Assembly: GCA_019456195.1 (NCBI GenBank)
Contig: VRUK01000008.1
Location: 1 to 64,000, forward strand
DNA length: 64,000 nt
Source of the DNA: Planctomycetota bacterium
Lineage (GTDB): Bacteria > Planctomycetota > Phycisphaerae > Sedimentisphaerales > Anaerobacaceae
Reading direction: 5' to 3'
Below the pieces are notes generated by a model, which worked only from the letters and a program-made list of their open reading frames with translations, did not search any database and was not told the origin of the DNA. Below, one piece after another: positions 9,477 through 18,000 of this stretch (positions within the stretch are counted from its first letter, which is position 1; every line of letters starts with the position of its first letter). Both the position numbers and the translations under genes were made by a program.

Positions 9477-11114
9477 TCATGTTCCAGAGCCGCCCGTTCG
9501 GGGCTCAACCCAAATCGGGCTGGACCAGGCAAGCTGGTTATTGGCCTGGGTTGCTCGCAGATAATACCAGTTCAGACCTTTGCCATCGTCGGTGTCAGAG
9601 ACTTTGTAAGATGTCTTATAGTGGTCGTGGAACACCAACCGATGAACCATAGCCGACTCCTTTGGAAAATCACCAGTGAACAGCATTTCATTACTTTGTG
9701 CCAACTGCTTAAACGTTTGTGACAAGGACACATTGGTTGGCTTACTCAGGGTAATTTTGACACGGGTATCGGGACCGCCGCGTACCTTCAAAACTACGGC
9801 CTTGGTGGAAATATCCTCGAACTGCTGGCGAAGAGCTGTGAAAGACTTTAGGCGGATATGCTTATCAGAGCGCTCAAGTATCTTGTCCCGGCGGGTTTCA
9901 TCAAGCGGCCCGGACTGAAAGCAGGTCTGGACGTTTTCCAATAAGCCGCCTTCCAAAGTGATATTAATATCCCAGTCACAAACTCGCGTCATATCAAGAG
10001 CAGGCCAGGGGCCCCAGCCATATTCGAATCTTAGCAGAACCGGCTCTTTCCAGCTCCGGGCAGTGGGCAGGCGGTCCATTGGAAAATCACGATGAAGCAC
10101 GCGGTTATTCTTGAGGATTTCCACCCTGTCGAGCTGGTCCCATCCTGTAACATTAACAGCCAGCTCGCGCCGGCGAGTATAAGGTAATTCACGACCCATA
10201 AGTTGGCCATTCAACTGAAAATCCAAAGCGATACGGTCACCTGTAACGGCGTAGGTTCGCCGATTACGGATGGCATCGAAAATCGCATCTCGTGTCAGTT
10301 CAGTAGCGAGCACGGCCGCTAAACCTTCGCGATAGCCGCCGGGAAAACCAAGATGGTCGTCCGTACTGGCAATAACACCGAGGCGATAGCCCTGCGAGAG
10401 AAAATTATGCAGTGTATTTCGGGTCCAGCGGCCGCCTTCGGTGTGACGGATGTACGGAGAACTCGCACGGTCATGTTCGGCATTGCCCCATTCTGAAAAC
10501 ATCTCGATGACAGGGGAGACTTCAGGGTCAAGCATCGCAAGATTAGCGCCGCGATGGCCGAGGCGATTGGACGGATGATGGGGAACCATAATCGCACGGT
10601 GCTTTTTTGCAAAGCGCTGGAACCGGCGCAGGTCGTTGAAGCGGACATACTCACCTTCAAGCGTCGGAAAGAGGATGTGGTAATCGCCGAGACTGGTGGA
10701 ATGCCATTCAAATCCGGGTATTGTAACAAATTTGCCGGGCTGGTCGTATTTGCGTATCATCTGCAGGACTTCCGGCCAGCGTTTTTTTGTGACCTCGAAT
10801 CCATCGAGCCATTTTTTCTCTATATTATTCTCATAGTGCCCGATATCGTGCCAGTAGCCGTGCGGTGTGAAGGCGAAAAAATCGAGATGGCCGCTCGCGA
10901 TTTCAAAAGCCCTTTCGAGTGAGCCCCGTGCATAACCGACTTCACTGTGGTTATGCAAATCGCCGAAGTAGATATTATAGTCGCCCGCCTTTGGATTGTC
11001 GGATTGCGCCGATGATAATGCCGGTGATAAAGCCGAACAGCCCAGCGACGCCAGGGACAGTGAGCCTGCCGTGGAGGTTTTCAGGAATTGACGTCTTGTA
11101 ATTGATGGTGCCAT
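9477..11114 (-). CDS. Tat-exported DUF3604 / PHP-domain metallohydrolase
   Basis: A 545-residue protein with a twin-arginine signal followed by a cysteine (TRRQFLKTSTAG ... SLGC), so it may be exported folded and perhaps lipid-modified. The PHP-type metal-site motifs are clear: FGDLHNHSEVG near residue 51, FFAFTPHGYW near 80, PHHPSN near 178 and IASTDDHLG near 250. The C-terminal third is beta-rich. DUF3604/PHP proteins are predicted metal-dependent phosphoesterases; the substrate is unknown. A purine-rich AAGGCGGA site precedes the ATG. A promoter candidate with a palindrome in its spacer lies upstream. Confidence 0.85.
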   Translation of the reverse strand: MAPSITRRQFLKTSTAGSLSLASLGCSALSPALSSAQSDNPKAGDYNIYFGDLHNHSEVGYARGSLERAFEIASGHLDFFAFTPHGYWHDIGHYENNIEKKWLDGFEVTKKRWPEVLQMIRKYDQPGKFVTIPGFEWHSTSLGDYHILFPTLEGEYVRFNDLRRFQRFAKKHRAIMVPHHPSNRLGHRGANLAMLDPEVSPVIEMFSEWGNAEHDRASSPYIRHTEGGRWTRNTLHNFLSQGYRLGVIASTDDHLGFPGGYREGLAAVLATELTRDAIFDAIRNRRTYAVTGDRIALDFQLNGQLMGRELPYTRRRELAVNVTGWDQLDRVEILKNNRVLHRDFPMDRLPTARSWKEPVLLRFEYGWGPWPALDMTRVCDWDINITLEGGLLENVQTCFQSGPLDETRRDKILERSDKHIRLKSFTALRQQFEDISTKAVVLKVRGGPDTRVKITLSKPTNVSLSQTFKQLAQSNEMLFTGDFPKESAMVHRLVFHDHYKTSYKVSDTDDGKGLNWYYLRATQANNQLAWSSPIWVEPRTGGSGT

Positions 11115-11161
11115 TTTTGATCCGCCTTAATAATTAGTTTTAGTGCTTTCCATAATCATCT

Positions 11162-11189
11162 ATTTTACATTATGAAGTTATAACTTCAA
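11162..11189 (-). promoter_or_regulatory. Promoter candidate with a palindromic operator-like core
   Basis: On the minus strand TTGAAG (11184-11189) and TAAAAT (11162-11167) are 16 bp apart, about 50 bp before the DUF3604 start. A perfect 14-bp palindrome, GAAGTTATAACTTC (11174-11187), fills most of the spacer and overlaps the -35 box, where a repressor could sit. The -35 match is imperfect. Confidence 0.35.
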
Positions 11190-11258
11190 CTGAGATTCGT
11201 ATTGCGTATATAGTATTGCGTATCGCGTATAGCGTGCAGATTTTATATTTCATTTTCT

Positions 11259-11367
11259 GGCTTTGAAATTGGCTTTGATTGGGTTTGAATTGGCTTTGTT
11301 TTGGGTTAAATTGGGTTTGAATTGGGTTTGTTTTTGGCTTTATTGGGTTTGAATTGGCTTTGTTTTT
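11259..11367. repeat. Ten degenerate tandem GGSTTTGAATT units, about 10.9 bp each
   Basis: Units start at about 11259, 11271, 11281, 11292, 11303, 11313, 11324, 11336, 11345 and 11356. Each begins GGC or GGG, then TTTG (once TTAA, once TTTA), then AATT, ATT or a T-run. Unit length varies from 9 to 12 and averages about one helical turn. A 104-aa reading frame crosses the block as N/P/K/Q/S-rich low-complexity sequence, best explained by the repeat rather than as a real protein. Just upstream (about 11195-11237) is a second run of short GTATTGCGTAT-like units. Confidence 0.8.
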
Positions 11368-12162
11368 CCACCTGAGCCAGTTTCTAAAATTTACGTAACT
11401 CATTGTTATGTAATCGCTTATGTTCATTTTGTCATTTCTTAAATTGGGTTTGTTTTGCATAAAAAGGGGTGATTTGTCGAACATTCTCTACAGTTGTAGA
11501 GGGAAAGTTAGTTAAGAGTGAGCTAAATTGCCTAAAGTGAACTAAAGTTGGATATCTGATGCTCATGATTTAGATTTCAGATTGTGTGCTTAGGCCCCCT
11601 GTTGCGTGTCAAGTTAGCAGCGCTCGGGGGTAAAAAAAACACTCCCTCTATAATTAGACGAGTGTGCAGTTTTGAGTCGAAAATTCGGGTATATTTTTTG
11701 GTGCCTTGTTTGTAAGTTGTTGTTATGGAAGGAGATAAAAATTTTGGAAATATTATATTTTTGTTTTTAAGAGTGAGCGTTTTTGACCGATAAATGTTCG
11801 AATTTTAGCCACCCCCGACAGGGAAGCAAGTGAGCTAAGGTCGAGGGTAAACTCCGTAGCACCGAGAACACAGAGGTTTTTCGTCATCTTACGGGTCTTG
11901 ACAAACAAGGCTCTTAAAGCGTGCTTTGTCGCCTTGTCTTGTCTGCATCCAGAATTTGCATAAAGATGCAACATATTTGAAGCTGACGAAAAAGGTAAAA
12001 GGGGAGAAAGAAAAGGTGAAAAACTGGGTGAAAATGTGGTTGGTTTTGTTGGTTTTTGGTGGGATTTTTTAGTTTTTTAGCGGTTTTTGTCGAAAATTGC
12101 TCGATTTATCAAGGAATGGATACCGGCTGCTCCCCAAATGCAATATAAAGTATATTGAATCC
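11368..12162. other. Intergenic stretch without a convincing gene
   Basis: About 800 bp between the repeat block and the end of the HIRAN gene. It contains a purine/pyrimidine-skewed G/T-rich run (about 12000-12090), a small inverted repeat (ACACTC / GAGTGT at about 11640-11672) and short ORFs with no recognisable protein. No RNA gene was recognised. Together with the repeat block it looks like decayed or element-derived DNA bordering the accessory gene pair. Confidence 0.5.
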
Positions 12163-12981
12163 TCAGCTTGGATGTATAGATGCTTGATGTGTCCGCTCCT
12201 TCTCCCCATTCAAATCTTCACTAACAAAAGGCCCATAAATATAACTTGAGCAAGGTTGGAAGCCCTCTTTTGTGTTTGCTTCCATTCGGCAGAGAATCCT
12301 CTGTTGAATAGGAGCAGGCGGAGGATTCAGCTTTTCAATAAAAACCTTGATTGCATCACTGCCCTTTAGGAATTCCCAACAATCGGGAAGCAAGTATCGA
12401 GGCAAAAAACCCACACAACAGTAATCTTCTGTCCGTAAAATTAGAGCTTCATTGTCAACTGGATTTTGTAGGTCATGCATAATGAATAGCCGAGCCTCGC
12501 TTTCCAGAGTCTCAACCAAGCCCTGTGCACAATCCCTCATGTGGCGCAGACCATGTGCTAAGAAGAAATAATTTACAAGGAATCCTTCACTTGGCACACC
12601 TTTGCTTTTTGGGGGGCAAAAAAGTTCTACCGAGTCCGTCATGCGGCGTCCACCGCTACGCGCCAAAATCTCAATTGGTGTTGAATCGTCGGGTGAAAGT
12701 CCCAGATTTGACACATATTCAATATAGTCACTTCGTGAATTGGATAGAATTCTGTTTTTGAAGAACGAAAAGAGTTCCTTGCTCAGGTAAGTCTCATCAT
12801 ATTCTGGGAAAGCCAAAAATGGCTTAAAACTGTACTTAATCGCATCTCGCACACCTTTGATATATGTGAACTCGTAGTATTGTTCACCTTTATCGCTGAC
12901 ATGCTTTAGGTGACCCACAGGAAAATACGAACAGCTTTCTGGATCCTGCCACACAACAAACAATTGCTCTAAGACTTTCAC
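12163..12981 (-). CDS. HipS-like (HipA N-domain) fused to a HIRAN-like domain
   Basis: A 272-residue cytoplasmic protein starting at GTG, three bases after the stop of the kinase gene; AGGG within the kinase end is the likely ribosome binding site. Residues about 1-125 resemble the HipA N-terminal subdomain, which is a separate protein (HipS) in HipBST systems: PVGHLKHVS, YYEFTYIKG, LSKELFSFFKNRIL, IEILARSGGRRMTD. Residues about 150-240 resemble a HIRAN domain (LQNPVDNEALILRTEDY, then CVGFLPRYLL), a fold that binds DNA ends in HLTF/Rad5-type proteins. There is no HTH region. By analogy with HipS it could restrain the kinase, with HIRAN supplying a DNA-linked signal; this is inference. Both domain calls are by eye. 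Confidence 0.6.
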   Translation of the reverse strand: MKVLEQLFVVWQDPESCSYFPVGHLKHVSDKGEQYYEFTYIKGVRDAIKYSFKPFLAFPEYDETYLSKELFSFFKNRILSNSRSDYIEYVSNLGLSPDDSTPIEILARSGGRRMTDSVELFCPPKSKGVPSEGFLVNYFFLAHGLRHMRDCAQGLVETLESEARLFIMHDLQNPVDNEALILRTEDYCCVGFLPRYLLPDCWEFLKGSDAIKVFIEKLNPPPAPIQQRILCRMEANTKEGFQPCSSYIYGPFVSEDLNGEKERTHQASIHPS

Positions 12982-12984
12982 TTT

Positions 12985-13923
12985 TTACCCTATTAGATTC
13001 AGTAGTCGGTTTCTGTTAAACAACAATAGTTGAAAAGCAAACTCTTCCGACATATCGCTCAAAATGCTTCTCGGAACACGGCTAATACATTCTTTCAAAG
13101 AATCTTCTGCAATATCCCTCAATTTGTCAAGCCAAATATCCCTGGCGTGAGGTGCATAATTAGATATTTCTACAAAAGCATCCAAAGTTGACAATGGTTT
13201 GCTGTCTCCTGTATTAAGATAAATAGCAGAACTGGCTCTTTGGGCGTAAGTGGACATGTCTGCTTTGTAGCTATTGCCTACTAACAGGCTTTCTCTCTTA
13301 GTTTCTTCCAATTCTCTCCCAAGACTTGAGGCATGGTCAAAAGTTGGACTTAATTCTACGTGCAGTTCCGAATCTTCTTTTCGAACAAGAACACCCCAGT
13401 TTTCATGATGTCTGTCGGTATTGCCTATCAACACATCAAACATAAGATATCCCAGAAAAAGGTCAAGAGCAGTGTCAATATTTGACGGGAATGAATAGCC
13501 GTACGGCAACCGAACAAAATCTCTTGGTAGAACGTCAATTATATTGTTTACCGAATGTTGTGAAACCTTCCAGAATTGCTTCATGGGATAGTCTGAATCT
13601 ATTACCCTCAGTAGTTCATTACCGTGAACAAGATTTCCCTTGGTTTTTCTTTCAGTAAAATCTTTTGAAAGAACTCCTCTTTGGTCTTCACATTTCGCAA
13701 GCTCGACAATCGCATGAGGCAATCCGATAAGTTCAGCGATTTCAGAAGCAATCTTTTCCGACCAGTCTTCGCCCGTATTCTGCCTATTGTACTTGAAAAG
13801 CCATCGTATATTGTCTTTGATATTGACAAACCAGAATTTTGTTTTGGTGCCCATTTGTTCAATCTGCAACTTCTCGTTTACGTTAAGGTTATATACTGGG
13901 TAAGATTGACACATTATGGACAA
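12985..13923 (-). CDS. HipA-like Ser/Thr kinase (HipT/CtkA-like), no HipA N-subdomain
   Basis: A 312-residue kinase of the HipA C-terminal family. Visible elements are the ATP lysine in WLFKYNR (K44), the helix-C-like SEKIASEIAELIGLPHA (E56 or E61), the catalytic loop GNTDRHHENWGVL (D170, N175) and the metal-binding aspartate in LSPTFDHASS (D196). HipA kinases phosphorylate translation components such as aminoacyl-tRNA synthetases; the target here is unknown. The usual HipA N-subdomain is missing and a similar segment occurs in the next gene, so HipA appears split. No hipB-like HTH gene is adjacent. TTG at 13923 is preferred because GAG lies 5 nt upstream; an in-frame ATG at 13914 is the alternative. 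Confidence 0.8.
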   Translation of the reverse strand: MSIMCQSYPVYNLNVNEKLQIEQMGTKTKFWFVNIKDNIRWLFKYNRQNTGEDWSEKIASEIAELIGLPHAIVELAKCEDQRGVLSKDFTERKTKGNLVHGNELLRVIDSDYPMKQFWKVSQHSVNNIIDVLPRDFVRLPYGYSFPSNIDTALDLFLGYLMFDVLIGNTDRHHENWGVLVRKEDSELHVELSPTFDHASSLGRELEETKRESLLVGNSYKADMSTYAQRASSAIYLNTGDSKPLSTLDAFVEISNYAPHARDIWLDKLRDIAEDSLKECISRVPRSILSDMSEEFAFQLLLFNRNRLLNLIG

Positions 13924-14094
13924 GCTTTCTCGATTCGGCTAATATTCATCTTATATATTACGATAAATGGTACTTTGAATTTTTGTCGAAATCAACAAGA
14001 ATTGATTGACTATAGCCATAAATCTGCGGAAATTAAGGGATTCCTGACTTCATTGGGTGTATAGTTCAAGCCGATTGACCTCTGCAAGCTTCCT

Positions 14095-14307
14095 GTGTCT
14101 ATGGAAGTGGGTAATTATGTACAACTTAAGGAGTGTAACAAACGTAAGATCGAATTAAAACAGGTCCATTGTCCGGAAGGGAGTGAGTTCCCGTGCTACA
14201 AAGGCTACGAAGTTTTTGAGGCAAGAGCCAACTTTCCGGGAATATTCAATGCCCCGATAGACAAAAGTCGCGGCGAGGAGGATATACTGAAAGAAGTTAA
14301 TCTTTAG
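14095..14307 (+). CDS. Short ORF of unknown function, possibly truncated
   Basis: A 70-codon frame starting at GTG (ATG two codons later), with no recognised family: Cys residues in KECNKRK, VHCPEG and PCYKG, and a charged C-terminus. There is no clear Shine-Dalgarno site. Its stop codon is created exactly where a MITE-like element begins (14307), so the original gene may have been longer. It may not be expressed. Confidence 0.25.
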   Translation: MSMEVGNYVQLKECNKRKIELKQVHCPEGSEFPCYKGYEVFEARANFPGIFNAPIDKSRGEEDILKEVNL

Positions 14308-14400
14308 GGAATCTCAAAAAAATTCATTCTTACTGCAAACGGCTGCAATTTCCTCTCGCTACGTTGTCGTGACAAAAGCAATTTTTAGAGATACCCTTTA
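14303..14400. mobile_element. 90-bp MITE-like element flanked by TTTA
   Basis: The left end GGGAATCTCAAAAAAATT (from 14307) and the reverse complement of the right end, GGGTATCTCTAAAAATTGC (ending 14396), match over most of about 18 positions. Identical TTTA tetranucleotides flank both ends (14303-14306 and 14397-14400), as expected of a target duplication. There is no coding capacity inside. No related transposase is present in the window. Confidence 0.55.
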
Positions 14401-14440
14401 GCTTTCGTCCCTATTTGGCTATTATGTTCTCGTGAGGAAA

Positions 14441-14486
14441 GAAAAAGGGCTCCTTATTTTGTGGTGCGCTTCAAAATCCGGAGCCC
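14441..14486 (-). terminator. Rho-independent terminator of the sugar operon
   Basis: GGGCTCC (14447-14453) pairs with GGAGCCC (14480-14486). An inner stem ATTTTG/CAAAAT extends the hairpin. On the minus strand the stem is followed by TTTTTCTTTCC. It lies about 25 bp beyond the stop of the DUF1080-ThuA gene. Confidence 0.75.
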
Positions 14487-14509
14487 GTAAATGCAATCAA
14501 TCTTTTTGT

Positions 14510-16084
14510 TTATTTAGTGTTCCACTTTTCTATTCTTTTTCTGATTCGGTCCCATCTCCAGCTTCCGGGGTCGGGGGTGTCCATGTTGGCTTTTAGCTGC
14601 TCGTTTGTGGGTGTTTCAGATGGCACGCCGTCAGCGGGGACGTCGAGTCCGGTAATCCAGAGAAGGCCGTTGAGGACTGTCTTGCGGAAGTCATTGTGCG
14701 CCCAGTTAATCTGGTAGTGGCCACCGGTGAAGCCGAAGCCTCGACCGCCGCCCGGCCTTTCGTAAGTCCAGGCGAGGTGCTCCGGCATACCCATGCGCGC
14801 GCGAACGTGCGAGTTGGCACCGTGAGCATCATTTCCTTTTCTGCGGGTGCTGTCCGGCGGGATCGCGGTCAGTATCGGTTGAACATTCTTCATATCCTCG
14901 GCAAAACGCATGTGATAGTACCATTCGTCACGGATAGAAAAGGGCTTTACACCTCTGGCGACAGGGTGCCGGGGCAAATCAGTAAACTCAGCTTCCCATG
15001 TCGGATTGACAGACCAGAAAGTTTCAAAGTAGCCGCCGACCCAGTCGAGGGCGTAGTTGCCGGGCTTTCCTTTCGGCAGTTCGACGGCGTAGTGGATGAA
15101 GGCGATGCCGACGTCATTTTTCGCAAGCTTGTCCATCTGCTCAAGATGCCGCATGGCAAGGTGTCCGCCGCCGCCGTCACAGTAAATCGCAATCGCATCG
15201 GCATTATCGAAGGCAGTAGAGTCTTTTGGCCAACCGTTAAGATATGTCGCTGCATAAACATTCGGCATATTGTCATTCAGCGCTTTTGCCAGCAGCAGGC
15301 AGCCGGCGTTATGCTCGTGGGTACCGTAACTGTGACTGGGGGGGCCGGCTATAAGAACTATCTTTTTCTTTCTACGCATCTTCAACCTCTTGAGCTGAAT
15401 GTCTTTGAACTGCACGGCCATTGGGGGGCCGGCATGCAATTGCAGCGCCAGGGCACCTGAGAGGTCCCTGTTCTTTTTGTCCCGGTCGATTACATCTGCT
15501 GTGACTTTACCGTTTAGTTTAAGAATAATCCGGTTGCCGTGAGCAATGATGTGGTAGTCGTTCCAGTCGTCCTTTTTGATATTATTCATGAGGGCATCAG
15601 AATCACCGAGAGGGCTGTGGGTCATCTTACCGTCGGAGCCGATAATGGTTTTCTGGCCGCGCTGGGCAAGCATCCCACGGGCCCGCTCATCGTAAAGCGC
15701 GCCGGCATATTTGCCAGCCATGTCAATGTCCGCCTGGTAGCCAATGGCATGGCCTTCGGCTGCGACCAGGCTGCGAATCTGAACGCCGGAGTTGGCGGCC
15801 TGCGTTCCGCTCATGCGATATTTAAGCTTAAGCTCGAAATCATCAAGCTCGCCCAATTTCCAAGTAAGGAATTGATTCGATTTCACCGGATTCTGCTTCG
15901 TAGAGCGGGCAGTGATTGCGCCATCGGTGACCGACCAGTAGCTCATATTCGGTGCTTTCCAGCCGTCGAGTGTTTTACCGTCGAAAATGGGCTTAAAGCC
16001 GGATTCTTCAGCAGCCACACTCGCAGCCAATCCTAAAAGACCGAATAACATAATACAAATAAGTTGTAAACGAATGGTACGCAT
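14510..16084 (-). CDS. Exported DUF1080 - ThuA-like fusion protein
   Basis: A 524-residue protein with an N-terminal signal peptide (LQLICIMLFGLLGLAASVAA). Residues 30-235 are a DUF1080 / 3-keto-disaccharide-hydrolase-type concanavalin-like domain (FKPIFDGKTLDGWK, NSGVQIRS, DWNDYHIIAHGNRI, ALQLHAGPPMAVQFKDI). Residues 240-490 are a ThuA-like, class-I-glutamine-amidotransferase-fold domain (KIVLIAGPPSHSYGTHEHNAG, AIAIYCDGGGGH, GIAFIHYAVE). DUF1080 proteins act on 3-keto-glycosides and ThuA is linked to trehalose utilisation, so the fusion fits a keto-sugar pathway. AGAGGAGGTAC precedes the ATG. It is the last gene of a four-gene operon. Confidence 0.88.
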   Translation of the reverse strand: MRTIRLQLICIMLFGLLGLAASVAAEESGFKPIFDGKTLDGWKAPNMSYWSVTDGAITARSTKQNPVKSNQFLTWKLGELDDFELKLKYRMSGTQAANSGVQIRSLVAAEGHAIGYQADIDMAGKYAGALYDERARGMLAQRGQKTIIGSDGKMTHSPLGDSDALMNNIKKDDWNDYHIIAHGNRIILKLNGKVTADVIDRDKKNRDLSGALALQLHAGPPMAVQFKDIQLKRLKMRRKKKIVLIAGPPSHSYGTHEHNAGCLLLAKALNDNMPNVYAATYLNGWPKDSTAFDNADAIAIYCDGGGGHLAMRHLEQMDKLAKNDVGIAFIHYAVELPKGKPGNYALDWVGGYFETFWSVNPTWEAEFTDLPRHPVARGVKPFSIRDEWYYHMRFAEDMKNVQPILTAIPPDSTRRKGNDAHGANSHVRARMGMPEHLAWTYERPGGGRGFGFTGGHYQINWAHNDFRKTVLNGLLWITGLDVPADGVPSETPTNEQLKANMDTPDPGSWRWDRIRKRIEKWNTK

Positions 16085-16145
16085 AATAGTACCTCCTCTG
16101 AAAGTAAGGTGAACCTGTAAAATATTTACGTTAGGTCGCGGCGCT

Positions 16146-16997
16146 TTAGCCTGCGGCTTTCCATTGTTCTTTTATAAACTTCAAACCTTCGGTATAAACC
16201 TGCTCACGGTCGGGGAAGAAATCTCTCCAGACACGTGTGGCGGCGGCCAGATCCGGCAGTGCCCGTCCGAACGCCTCAATTACCAGCCATCGGTCATAAC
16301 CGCTTGAGCGCAGCGCCTTGAAAGTAGCGGGCCAGTCAATATGGCCTTTGCCGGGCGTGCCGCGGTCGTTCTCGCTGATGTGCACGTGATTAATCGCATC
16401 AATATGTTGACTGATGCAGCCGACGGGATCTTTCTCTTCGATGTTCGCGTGGAAAGTATCGTAGAGAACGCCGCAATTGGGATGGTCAACTCGCTTGACG
16501 TAATCGGCGGCGTCAGCCATTGTATTGAGAAAATAGCATTCAAAGCGATTAAGAAATTCCACTCCCAGGGCTACATTAGACTTAGCGGCAAGTTCAGAAG
16601 AGTTGTGATGCACCTCAGCGGCACGCTGCTTTTCCTCTTCGGTCGGACCCTGGCCGGTGAAGACACCCAGCGGTTGATAGAAAGGCCCGCACAAAACATC
16701 CGAATCCAAAGCCGCTGAGCAGTCAATCGCCCATTTGAGGTGTTGAGCAGCTCCATGGCGGTGCTTTGCATTGGCACTAACAGGATTGTGTTCTTCGTCC
16801 GGGATGACCGTCACGGATGTACAGGCCAGTCCATTATCTTTAATCGCTTTACCAACCTTTTCGAAATGTTCGGGCTGGCCCTCGAAAAGAGGAATCTCGA
16901 CACCGTCGTAACCGACTTTCTTGATTGCTTCCAGAAGTGGAAAAGCCTCTTCAGTAACGTGAGTAGTCCACAACAACATATTAAATCCGACTTTCAT
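16146..16997 (-). CDS. Hydroxypyruvate isomerase / sugar epimerase-like TIM barrel
   Basis: A 283-residue cytoplasmic protein of the xylose-isomerase-like TIM-barrel superfamily, closest in look to hydroxypyruvate isomerases and D-tagatose 3-epimerase-like enzymes. Motifs: IKKVGYDGVEIPLFEG near residue 25, VALGVEFLNRFECYFLNT near 142 (metal-binding Glu), NCGVLYDTFHANIEE near 174 (Asp, His), INHVHISENDRGTPGKGHIDW near 202 (His, conserved GxGxxDW) and LVIEAFG near 238 (second Glu). All expected metal ligands are present. GGAGAAAC precedes the ATG. It is third in the operon, between another isomerase and the DUF1080-ThuA fusion; the substrate is probably a keto-sugar (inference). Confidence 0.88.
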   Translation of the reverse strand: MKVGFNMLLWTTHVTEEAFPLLEAIKKVGYDGVEIPLFEGQPEHFEKVGKAIKDNGLACTSVTVIPDEEHNPVSANAKHRHGAAQHLKWAIDCSAALDSDVLCGPFYQPLGVFTGQGPTEEEKQRAAEVHHNSSELAAKSNVALGVEFLNRFECYFLNTMADAADYVKRVDHPNCGVLYDTFHANIEEKDPVGCISQHIDAINHVHISENDRGTPGKGHIDWPATFKALRSSGYDRWLVIEAFGRALPDLAAATRVWRDFFPDREQVYTEGLKFIKEQWKAAG

Positions 16998-17087
16998 TGT
17001 AAGTTTCTCCTTTTATTTACAATTAGTATCATTTTATACGCTTAAAAAAGTAAATTGCTAATCCGGCGGTCTCGGCCAACTACGGCA

Positions 17088-17957
17088 CTACCGGTCAATC
17101 TGGATATTCAACTCTTTGAGTGTACTGCGCATCCATTTCAGTGACTGCTCTATCATTGGCCCGCCGCGGCCTTCACACTCCATGCTCAGCACGCCGCTAT
17201 AGCCGTGGTCCCGCAAAAGTTTCAGGCACCGGCGAATATTCTCGTCGTTGACACCATCACCCAATGCGCAGTGGCTGACAGCAATGCCGGTCTGCTCGCC
17301 CCGAACCGATGCGGCTAATGATTTGGAGACATCTTTAATATGCACGTGACTGAGGCGATCAATAAACCTTTTGAGAAAATCAAGCGGCTCCTGACCGGCT
17401 ATAAAGGTATTGCCCGTATCCATATTCATCCGCAGGTAAGGGCTATCGCAAAAGTCCAGCATCTTTGCCATCATTTTCGGTTTGGTAGTAAAGTATCCGT
17501 GCGGTTCTATGTTGACAATAATCTTGTGTGCCTCGGCAACTTCGACAATCTGTTCGTAACTGCGTTTCATCATATCCATAGCTTCGGAGTCGGTAAGGCC
17601 TTCGGGCTTGTGCATACCATCGGTGGTATCAACGCACGGACAGCCAATAAGGTTCGCCCACTGGATGGACTTCATAACATACGGCACACCGCGCAGTGGG
17701 CCGTCCTTTCCCGATAATGGAAATGCCGCATCGACCTGTGAGAATTGCACGCCGTAGCCTTCCATCTTTCGCCGAAGCAGTAACGGGTCCTCGTACAGAG
17801 CCACGTGGGGCTGATATCCAAGACCGTGTATCCAACTGACTCCGTCAATGAGGCCGCATTCGATATAATGCACATTGTTACGTTGAGCCCACTGAAGGCA
17901 GGCCTCAAAGCTGAAATACGAGCTGTTAAAAGCGTCTGTATGAAATCCGATTTTCAT
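17088..17957 (-). CDS. Sugar phosphate isomerase/epimerase-like TIM barrel
   Basis: A 289-residue cytoplasmic protein of the same superfamily as its downstream neighbour but distinct in sequence. Seen: FEACLQWAQRNNVHYIECG near residue 18, KIIVNIEPHGYF near 145 (metal Glu), LRMNMDTGNTFIAGQEP near 173 (Asp), LSHVHIKDVS near 200 (His) and SGVLSMECEG near 255 (Glu). An AGGTGAG site precedes the ATG. Two different isomerases in one operon suggest successive or alternative conversions of one sugar intermediate. It lies 43 bp downstream of the ThuA lipoprotein gene. Confidence 0.85.
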   Translation of the reverse strand: MKIGFHTDAFNSSYFSFEACLQWAQRNNVHYIECGLIDGVSWIHGLGYQPHVALYEDPLLLRRKMEGYGVQFSQVDAAFPLSGKDGPLRGVPYVMKSIQWANLIGCPCVDTTDGMHKPEGLTDSEAMDMMKRSYEQIVEVAEAHKIIVNIEPHGYFTTKPKMMAKMLDFCDSPYLRMNMDTGNTFIAGQEPLDFLKRFIDRLSHVHIKDVSKSLAASVRGEQTGIAVSHCALGDGVNDENIRRCLKLLRDHGYSGVLSMECEGRGGPMIEQSLKWMRSTLKELNIQIDR

Positions 17958-18000
17958 CTCTCACCTATCCCTAAAAAAGTTTCGAATCGTTTATAATCGA

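Noticed and set aside
11259-11367. Repeat block considered as a CRISPR array
   Set aside because: Units are only 9-12 bp, degenerate and contiguous, with no spacers and no cas genes nearby.
11170-11484. 104-aa minus-strand ORF across the repeat block
   Set aside because: Its N/P/K/Q/S-rich residues come straight from the 11-bp repeat; no ribosome binding site or family.
11753-11974. 73-aa minus-strand ORF in the intergenic stretch
   Set aside because: No ribosome binding site, no family, atypical composition.
14696-15460. 254-aa plus-strand ORF
   Set aside because: Antisense to the DUF1080-ThuA gene, whose domains are unambiguous.
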